A DNA stretch of 64,000 nucleotides, from positions 11,152,707 to 11,216,706 of the forward strand of contig OZ023182.1 of NCBI GenBank assembly GCA_963995505.1, read 5' to 3'. This DNA is from Hypericum androsaemum (lineage: Eukaryota > Streptophyta > Magnoliopsida > Malpighiales > Hypericaceae). Shown in pieces: positions 56,785-64,000 of the stretch. Within the stretch, counting starts at the first letter, position 1. The number at the start of each line of letters is the position of its first letter. A model generated the notes under the pieces. It made no database searches. It was not told the DNA's origin and was given only the letters and a program-made list of their open reading frames with translations. A program made the translations under genes and the position numbers.

Positions 56785-57138
56785 TGTTGGGAGTGGTGAG
56801 AACCAAAAGAGGAAATTTTGGTAGGAGGGCACAGAGGCCCGGCACCAGCCAGGTACTAGGGCGTGTTGGGGGACCCGCGCCCGCCAGGGCACGCAGTAGA
56901 AGTTTTCACGTTTAGTTCAGACTCTTATTTTGGACTCCTAGGATGACCTAGATAGATTTTGTGGTATGCAAAAGTTTGTCTAATATATAAAGGCATGTTA
57001 TCCTAGTTTATGTATGGCTTTATGGCTCAGTACTCATCAATAAAAGATCTCATTCTCTCCGTGGAAGTAGTCAATTGGCAGAACTATATAATCTCTCGTG
57101 TCAATTATTTATGTTGTTATTTCATTGGATTCCTAACA
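56785..57138 (+). repeat. 5' LTR of copia E
   Basis: Begins TGTTGGGAGTGGTGAG and ends ATTCCTAACA (354 bp). It has a TATA box (aatatataaagg at about 56982-56993) and an R/U5-type motif (ccgtggaagtagtcaattgg, near 57059-57078). It is followed by TGATATCAGAGC (57141-57152), one base from the usual TGGTATCAGAGC initiator-Met primer site. Confidence 0.8.
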
Positions 57139-57169
57139 ACTGATATCAGAGCTAAGGAAGAGGATGGTA

Positions 57170-58060
57170 GATCATGGCGTGAAGTTTTGCTTGGTGAAGT
57201 TCGATGGTCATCGAATTTCGGGTTATGACAAAGTCATGTCAAAGATCTGCTGGTGCAGTAAGAAATATTCAAATTACTTTTAGGGAAGAAGTCTGAGAAG
57301 ATGGAGGAGCAAGATTGGAAAGAGTTGGAAGCCAAGACGGTGGCGACGATTCACATGTACTTGACAGATGATCTGATGTATCATGTCATAGATGAGGAGT
57401 CACTAGCAGAGGCTTGGAAGAAGTTAGAGCAAAGGTATTTTTTGAAGTCATTATCGAACAAGCTTTATATTAAGCAAAATATTGTACGAGCTTAAGATGA
57501 TGGAGAACTTGAATTCAAGGCAACACATCAATGATTTCAATCAGTTGATGAGTGATTTGGATAAAATTCATGTGAAGTTCGAGGATGAGGACAGGATATT
57601 TTTACTGCTCAATTCCTTGGCAGGTTCCTGCAAGAGTTTGGTCATAACTCCAACTTGGGGGAAAGAGTCTGATGTTTGAGAATATCACAGGTGGTCTATT
57701 GGCGTTCCATCAAAGAAAGAAGATATGCGATGAACAAAAAGAAGGGCTAGGTGTGAGGGGAGACCATGATCATAAAGATTGAAGAGGATCCAGGTCGGGG
57801 TCAATGAGGTTCTGTAAAAATTGCTTCAAGTGCAGAGAAAAGAGGCACATGAAGAAAGATTGTCGAGGAAGAACTCGGGACCACAGAGGAAAAGAATCGG
57901 CATCCATGAATACAGCTACACATTTAGATGAGTCAGAAGGTGACTGTCTTTCTATCTTATCAAGTCTGAAGCATCCTATTGATTTATGGAGTTTGGATAG
58001 CGCGTGTTCTTTTCACATGACACCCAATAGGGGCTGGTTTGACCATTACAAGTTTGTTTG
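57170..58060 (+). pseudogene. Copia E gag, first copy of an 891-bp tandem duplication
   Basis: Gag fragments in three frames: VKFDGHR at 57198, MEEQDWKELEAKTVATIH from 57301, YLTDDLMYHV, then after a frameshift near 57482 an LYELKMMENLNSRQHIND stretch and a further frame to 57679. The zinc knuckle is intact (CFKCREKRHMKKDC, about 57820-57860), followed by the protease region (LWSLDSACSFHMTP). The unit ends after ...HYKF and the second copy begins. Confidence 0.85.
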
Positions 58061-59198
58061 GATCATGGCGTGAAGTTTTGCTTGGTGAATTTCGATGGTC
58101 ATCGAATTTCGGGTTATGATAAAGTCATGTCAAAGATCTGCTGGTGCAGTAAGAAATATTCAAATTACTTTTAGGGAAGAAGTCTGAGAAGATGGAGGAG
58201 CAAGATTGGAATGAGTTGGAAGCCAAGACGGTGACGACGATTCACATGTACTTGACAGATGATCTGATGTATCATGTCATGGATGAGGAGTCACTAGCAG
58301 AGGCTTGGAAGAAGTTAGAGCAAAGGTATTTTTCGAAGTCATTATCGAACAAGCTTTATATTAAGCAAAATATTGTACGAGCTTAAGATGATGGAGAACT
58401 TGAATTCAAGGCAACACATCAATGATTTCAATCAGTTGATGAGTGATTTGGATAAAATTCATGTGAAGTTCGAGGATGAGGACATGATATTTTTGCTGCT
58501 CAATTCCTTGGCAGGTTCCTGCAAGAGTTTGGTCATAACTCCAACTTGGGGGAAAGAGTCCCTGATGTTTGAGAATATCATAGGTGGTCTATTGGCGTTC
58601 CATCAAAGAAAGAAGATATGCGATGAACAAAAAGAAGGGCTAGGTGTGAGGGGAGACCATGATCATAAAGATTGAAGAGGATCCAGGTCAGGGTCAATGA
58701 AGTTCAGTAAAAATTGCTTCAAGTGCAGAGAAAAGAGGCACATGAAGAAAGATTATCGAGGAAGAACTCGGGACCACAGAGGAAAAGAATCAGCATCCAT
58801 GAATACAGCTACACATTTAGATGGGTCAGAAGGTGACTGTCTTTCTATCTTATCAAGTCTGAAGCATCCTATTGATTTATGGAGTTTGGATAGCGCGTGT
58901 TCTTTTCACATGACACCCAATAGGGGCTGGTTTGACCATTACAAGTTTGTTAATTCAGGTGTTGTGATTATGGGTAATAGATCTACTTGTAGAATTGCAG
59001 GCATAGAGGATATACGAAATAAGATGTGGGATAGTGTCCTGAGAAAGTTTTATGGAGTTAGACATGTTCCAAAGTAGAAAAGAATTTGATCTTATTAGCA
59101 GCCTTGTTTTACAGTAGGTATGGTTATAAGGTTGAAGTTGGTCTAGTGGAGGTGGAGAAGGATGTTGTAGTGGTCATGAAGAGTTAAAGGAATGCTAA
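58061..59198 (+). pseudogene. Copia E gag and protease, second copy
   Basis: A repeat of 57170-58060 to about 58951 with few differences, sharing the same frameshift. It differs by a 2-bp insertion (near 58560) that restores a longer frame (58373-58675). The last knuckle Cys is changed to Tyr (MKKDYRG). Beyond the duplicate it continues into the protease (SGVVIMGNRSTCRIAGIED) and a GYKVEV..VVMK segment, cut at 59198 by the SIRE-like element. Confidence 0.85.
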
Positions 59199-59435
59199 TA
59201 AAAATGCCTTAGTATTTTGATTAATTGCATTTCAGAATTCGGTTAACTAAGATCGCAAAAAAGGTTATGCATAATAGTACACTGATCATAAACTCAGTTA
59301 TATTTAAGTACTACAAAATGCTAGTGATGATCAAAGATATAAAGAAGCTACGCGAACTTAACTTTTAAGTTAGGTAAATAACTTTTTCTTTTAGACTAAG
59401 TTTATTCGGACACGTGGTCATAAACTTATCTTTCG

Positions 59436-59835
59436 GTGATCTTTGATTTCTATGTGAAGTCCGAAGTCAACAAAGATGTTTTATCTTTAAGGCTAAGGAA
59501 ATGGAAGTTGATTATTGTGGGACAGATAAAGAAGGATGAAGACTTGGCCATGTTAGAAGATGCTTCATTACTCAAGAGAGGAAAATTCCCCAACAAGAAG
59601 TTCCTCAAGAAGAAAAAGGAGAATGAGAAGAAAGAATCCATCCGGTACTATGAGTGTAATAAGCTTGGACATGTCAGAAGTGATGTCCTGAGCTCCATCC
59701 GAAGAAAGGCAAAAATAAGAAGAGAGGGAAAGACAAGGGTCACGTAGCCCTTTGGGATGACACTGACTCTGACTCATCCACCTTTGATGAAAGTGAGGAA
59801 GCACAGTTATGCTTAATGGCGATTGAGCAAGGATA
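59436..59835 (+). pseudogene. SIRE-like gag C-terminal remnant
   Basis: A Lys-rich stretch (FPNKKFLKKKKENEKKE) precedes YYECNKLGHVRSD, a damaged zinc knuckle (usually CxECxxxGHxxxxC), then in another frame an acidic ALWDDTDSDSSTFDESEEA stretch and a CLMAIEQG stretch. This order is typical of SIRE/Maximus-type copia gag. Its upstream end runs directly into LTR-derived sequence. Confidence 0.65.
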
Positions 59836-59849
59836 ACCCTCTCAAGTAA

Positions 59850-60990
59850 ATGCTGACTTTACTGACTTTACCTTTGAAGAGCTATATGAAGTCTTTGATC
59901 AAGGCGTAGGTGAACTGAGAGATGCTGTGATTGAAAGATCCAAACTCAGAAATGTTGGAAATTCCTCTACCACATTTAGAAGAAATATGCTACTTGTTGA
60001 TGGTTTAAAGCATAATCTGCATAGCGTGTCACAACTCTGCGATAATAGACTATGTGTTAAATTCGAAAAAAATATTTGCAAAGTTGAAAGTTCTGAAGGT
60101 TTATACATGATAGGACATAGAAGAGGCTATGTCTATATAGTTAACCTGGAGAGTCTTAATGCTAACAACACATATTTAATAGTTAAAGAAGAAAAGAGTT
60201 GGATGTGGTATAAGAAGTTAGGACATGTCAACATGAAAATATTGTCCAAACATGCTAAGCAAAAATTGGTTGAAGGCTTGCCAAACTTGTCATTTGACAA
60301 GAATAAACTTTGTGAGGCATGCGCCAAATGAAGCATGTTAAATCATCTTTTAAATCAAAATATTATTTGTCTACTTTCTCGACCGTTGGAGTTGATCCAT
60401 ATAGATCTATTTGGACCAACTCGTATACAAAGTCTTGGAGGAAAATACTACAAGTTTGTATTTGTAGATGATTACTCCAGTTTTACTTGGGTATTCTTTT
60501 TAAGAATATAACGTGAAGCAACTAATGTATTTGTCAAGTTTTGCAAAAAAGTGCAAAATGAGAAAAGTACCACAATCATAAGTGTGTGAAGTGATCATAG
60601 GACAGAATTTGAGTACTATGACTTAAAAAATTTTGTGATCAAAATTGCACTAGTCATAATTTCTCTGCTTTTAGGATACCACAACAAAATGGGATTGTCG
60701 AGAGGAAAAATTGAACATTAGAGAAAATGGCTAGGACTATGATCTGTAAGTATGATTTACCAAAGCATTTTTGGGCTGAGGCTATTAATACAGCTTGCCA
60801 CATCATTAATAGAACCTCTATCAGATCATTGCTCAAAAAGACTCCATACGAACTTTATAAGGGAAGAAAGCCAAACATTGGTTACTTCCACCTTTTTAGG
60901 TGTAAATGCTTTATGCACAACAATGGCAAAGAACTCATGGCAAATTTGATGCTGGGTTATTCGGTTGAAAATGCCTTAGTATATTGATTA
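59850..60990 (+). pseudogene. SIRE-like pre-integrase and integrase remnant
   Basis: The frame 59927-60331 holds LLVDGLKHNLHSVSQLCD and the zinc-type region WMWYKKLGHVNMKILSKHA ... KLCEACAK. Frames follow with HIDLFGPTR (first catalytic Asp, about 60400), DDYSSFTWVFF, a CSDHRTEFEY remnant (second Asp) and QQNGIVERKN (Glu, about 60690-60715), then a MARTMICKYDLPKHFWAEA stretch and a KKTPYELYKGRKPNIGYF stretch to about 60960. Broken by several stops. Confidence 0.8.
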
Positions 60991-62422
60991 AGTGCATATC
61001 AGAATTCAGTTAAGTAAGATCGAGAAAAAAGTTATGCATTGTAGTACACTGATCATAAACTCAGTTATCTTTAAGTACTACAAAATGCTAGTCCTGTTAA
61101 CTTTCAAGTTATATGACTTTTTTCCTTTAGATTAAGTTTATTCTTACACGAGGTCATAAATTTATCTTTCAGGTGATCTCTGATTTCTGTGTGAAGTCTG
61201 AAGTCAATGAAGACGTTTTATGATTTAGGTTGTTAAGAATTTTTCTATGTCTGGTTTAAGTCCCCACATACACATTCTAGTTAAAGTTTGACCAAAAGAT
61301 CTAGATATTTATCCGAAGGTAAGTTCGAATTTGAACCTTGCTAAGATCAAGATGATTAAGACTTTTACCAGCCGTATAAGTGCCTCGCTATGGCTTGGTT
61401 GCTTGTTGGTTAAATTAATCTTATATGGATTAGAGAGATTAACTTTAGGAAGAGTTATCTAATCATCTTTGAACAAGTTCACGTGATGGGCGACTGCCCT
61501 AGACGATTCACTCTTTTGTCCAAGGAACAACTGTTTAAATTTTGATTATGTTGATATAATATAACCTGATACAAAGAAGTTTCGGAAGTACTTTTGGCTT
61601 TGTTTGTAACAGCTATTTTAGGGATCAAATCAACCCACATGTCGAAGTTAATTCAAGTCAAGCCTAGGAAGACAAGTGTTGGCTACTTTGCTAGCTAATG
61701 ATGTCTTCTCCTGCAACTGCAACCAATGACTACTTGCGACGTGGAAAAGAAGCTTGAAGACTTGCTTGGAGAGCAAGGTCCAACTGCTATATGCAAAGAA
61801 GACCCTATAAATAGAAGATCAAACCAAAAACAAAGATGGACCACTTGAGAGAAAGAGAAAGTGATTAAGATTCAAAGAAAAAATCAAGCTCGAAGTTGAA
61901 TTCCTACATTCAAGAGAGAAAAGCTGTGATCACTAAGTGGTTAAGATAAAAAGCGTATTAGAAATACTTTTTTCTTAGGATACTTGCTCAACTTCTGTAC
62001 GAAGTCCTGAGAAGTATATTTGTAAGAGCAATGATAAGCTCAAGGTTTCTAGAGATCCTGTAAATGTAGAGGTAGTAACTAGCCGGTGCCAGTAAAAGCT
62101 AGTGTGTTGAGAAAGTTACTAGTGAACATGGTAAAACTAGAGAGCGGTAGCTAGCCAGAGTCCTTAAAACTAGTGGTTGCAAGGTTGTAAGTACCTGGTA
62201 AAACTTGTGGTGTTCTCTTGAATTTTATTGAGGATAATAAAAAATAGGAGAACGATTGAGAGTGGAGGTTGGCTCAAGTGGACCGAGCTGAACAACTATA
62301 CATCTGGTGTCAATTCTCTCTATCCTTATTCTCGATTATGCTGATTGATTAAGTATCGATGAAGTCAGGAAAATTGTTAGAAACCTAATTCACTCCCTCT
62401 TAGGTTACTTATTGGACCTACC
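60966..62422 (+). repeat. 3' LTR of the SIRE-like element
   Basis: Begins TGAAAATGCC at 60966 and runs about 1.46 kb to the GCTAA repeat. It has a promoter-like TATA (accctataaatagaag, near 61803-61818) followed by an R/U5-like region rich in ctagtggt...ggtaaaact. No open frame. The first 260 bp match 59199-59482. Confidence 0.65.
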
Positions 62423-62427
62423 GCTAA

Positions 62428-63166
62428 GAACATCTACAGGTTAGAAGGGAACACTGTTGTAGGTGGAGTCACCTCATTGGGATCTGATAGAGTATGGAAG
62501 AACTCTTGGCATTTAGGGTTAGATCATAGAAGGAGCGAGGTCTTGACATAATTGGTTTGAGTGCACTATGGTTGTCCAAAGGCACATACAAAGCAAAGGT
62601 GTTGGAAAGGTTTGACATTAGGAATGTGAAATCGTTGGAAACACCACATGTGGACCATGTTTTATCTCACTCAAGGGCGAGCGGTGGAGTTATTGACATG
62701 TCTAGGGTTTTATGAGGTGGAACAAAAGACTATTCAGTGTATGCTATGTCTTGTAGTATTGGTTTGGAACAAAAGAAATAAGGTTTAACAAAGAAGTAGT
62801 TTGAGGTTGCAAAGCATGAGGGTGACCGAGAAAATAGAGGAGTGTCTATTGGTCACAAGGTTGCTTCAGCAGGTGAACTTACATGTTGGAGTTCAATGAA
62901 GGTTGGAGGGAATGCATCAGGCAAGCTTGGGAGATGCTCGATTTTGGGAGATGTCTCCAAGTGATTGAACAAAGGTGAAGAGAAGTGACGATAGTTTTGA
63001 CGAGGGTGAAAGAGTCTATGGTTCAAGGTAGAGTGGTATAGTTGGTTTGGTATTGCATGACTCCGTGTTTCTTCGAGGGCCGATGTCTCATCAAGGCAAA
63101 GATTGTTAAAGTTAGGGTGAATTTTCATGGTTCTTTTAAGGGATGATTTTTTGCTAAGGTGAAGAA
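62428..63166 (+). pseudogene. Copia E pre-integrase remnant and 3' end
   Basis: The frame resumes with IYRLEGNTVVGGV, a SWHLGLDHRR stretch (the usual MWHxRLGHMS altered), then degenerate sequence with no readable integrase or reverse transcriptase. A purine-rich AAGGTGAAGAA (63156-63166) directly precedes the 3' LTR and serves as PPT. Minus-strand frame 62853-63206 is a shadow. Confidence 0.65.
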
Positions 63167-63492
63167 TGTTGGGAGTGGCGAGAAACAAAAGAGAAAATTT
63201 TGGCATGTTGGGGGACCCGACGCCTGCCAGGGTCCTGGTGCCCGCTAGAGCATGCGGTAAAAGTTTTCATATTTAGTTCTGACTCTTGATTTGGACTCTT
63301 AGGATAGATAAGTTCAGTAGTGTGCAAGAGTTTGTCTAATATATAAAAGCATGTAACCCTAGTTTATGTATGGATTTATGGCTCAGTACTCATCAATAAG
63401 AGATCTCTTTCCCTCTGTGGACGTAGACAATAGGCCGAATGACATAATCTATAGTGTCCATTGTTTGCATTATTATTTCTGGAAGATACTTA
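63167..63492 (+). repeat. 3' LTR of copia E
   Basis: Begins TGTTGGGAGTGGCGAG and follows the 5' LTR to about 63480 (TATA at about 63340-63350, the gtggacgtagacaatagg motif near 63418). The final ATTCCTAACA is not preserved, so the end is approximate. It lacks about 30 bp in the GC-rich part compared with the 5' LTR. Confidence 0.75.
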
Positions 63493-63564
63493 GATCATGT
63501 CTCCAAGTGTAGCAGCATAATCGGTCACATAAACTTTTAACCTCTACGAGAGCAAAATTTTAAA

Positions 63565-64000
63565 GAAAAAAGTTTATTTTAGTACCCTGTAGTATCACAA
63601 AAAATCACTTTAGTACCTTATGGTAAGAAATCTATCAATCGAGTCAAACCGCATCTAATTAACATCACTTAGGTCCACGGACAGCTTCCCAGACCTGTCT
63701 GAACCGAGCTGATTGAAACGACGTCATTTTAATAATGGTACATCACGCCACGTCACATTTTCTGGCACACTTGTAAACATGACATTGCTAGGCGGCAAAT
63801 ATCAAAATAATTACTATTTCAAAAGAACCCATATCATTTACCCTCTTATCCTTTCTATCTTCCTCTATCTCCTTCCCTCTGTCTCCTTCCATCTATCTCC
63901 TTCTCTCTCCTCCTCAACGTTATCTTTTCGGCCGTCGTCTTCTCCAACGACACGAGCATTTTTTGTTGTCCAAACCACTCACCATTCTCTGCTCTTCGTC
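63565..64000 (+). mobile_element. MULE-like element, left end (runs off the window)
   Basis: Starts aaaaaagtttattttagtaccctgt, closely like the terminal sequence of the Pack-MULE-like element at 47320. The rest parallels the fragment at 2060-2310 (gagtcaaac..., acttgtaaacatgacat). From about 63850 comes a pyrimidine-rich, GC-richer interior (ctccttccctctgtctcc repeats, then ggccgtcgtcttctcc) that may be captured 5' gene sequence. The right end is outside the window. Confidence 0.55.

Larger units (their letters stand above)
59199..62422 (+). mobile_element. SIRE-like copia remnant nested in copia E (TSD GCTAA)
   Basis: Flanked by GCTAA at 59194-59198 and 62423-62427. When the insert and one repeat are set aside, the copia E frame resumes in register. 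The first about 285 bp (59199-59482) match the start of the long 3' LTR (from 60966), so the 5' LTR is largely deleted. Between them are gag, pre-integrase and integrase remnants; reverse transcriptase is absent. The LTR ends are imperfect (TA instead of TG on the left copy). Confidence 0.75.
56785..63492 (+). mobile_element. Ty1/copia element E, two LTRs, with nested insertion
   Basis: Plus strand: 5' LTR 56785-57138, PBS-like sequence 57141-57152, gag (tandemly duplicated), protease, a SIRE-like insertion (59199-62422), a pre-integrase remnant, then the 3' LTR from 63167. Most of integrase and all of reverse transcriptase are missing. The two LTRs are clearly related but diverged, with several indels, so the insertion is old. 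No clear target duplication was found because the 3' LTR end is decayed. Confidence 0.82.

Overview
This window looks like nuclear DNA of a eudicot plant. The evidence is a lipoxygenase gene with GT-AG introns, an organelle-targeted Ran-binding-zinc-finger-type exon with a telo-box promoter, many Ty1/copia and Ty3/gypsy retrotransposons, Mutator-like (MULE) ends and a FAR1-type gene relic. I cannot name the species. I see no bacterial genes, CRISPR arrays or tRNA genes.

Only two host genes are convincing. At the left edge (minus strand, 533-1164) is the first exon of a VAR3/OZ-like organelle zinc-finger protein; the rest lies outside the window. At 19923-24869 (minus strand) is a complete eight-exon linoleate 9S-lipoxygenase of 869 residues. 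Its iron ligands, 9-LOX Thr/Val pair and C-terminal isoleucine are all present, and I located a TATA box and a poly(A) signal. A FAR1/FHY3-type gene at 14.7-17.1 kb is a pseudogene; its introns are filled with 23-bp minisatellites.

The rest is mostly nested, decayed transposons. 2.0-7.1 kb: a MULE-like end, then a broken gypsy pol (minus) split by a 2.7-kb solo LTR with a 5-bp target duplication. 7.1-12.4 kb: copia copy A (minus). 12.4-14.3 kb: Athila-like 3' end and LTR. 17.1-19.8 kb: a gypsy protease remnant and an LTR-like stretch with three tandem arrays. 25-31 kb: mostly unassigned, with a foldback element (27.2-28.5 kb), a 23-bp minisatellite and a copia scrap. 31.3-35.5 kb: LTR fragment, Athila-like gag and LTR. 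35.5-38.2 kb: copia copy B (plus). 40.6-42.1 kb: an AT-rich tandem array with a 225-bp higher-order repeat. 42.9-49.5 kb: an Athila-like element (minus) invaded by a 1.24-kb Pack-MULE-like element with a 9-bp target duplication. 49.5-55.2 kb: copia copy C (minus), the best preserved. 55.3-56.3 kb: another Athila-type LTR. 56.8-63.5 kb: copia E (plus) with two recognisable LTRs, an 891-bp tandem duplication in gag and a nested SIRE-like copia. From 63.57 kb to the end: the start of another MULE-like element.

I found no new multi-gene system. The most unusual signals are an LTR promoter with four G-boxes directly upstream of its TATA box (copia C), a second polypurine-tract-like motif shared by three related copia copies, the Pack-MULE-like element, and the repeated 23-bp minisatellites in the FAR1-like introns. 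Boundaries without target duplications are approximate, and all comparisons were made by eye.
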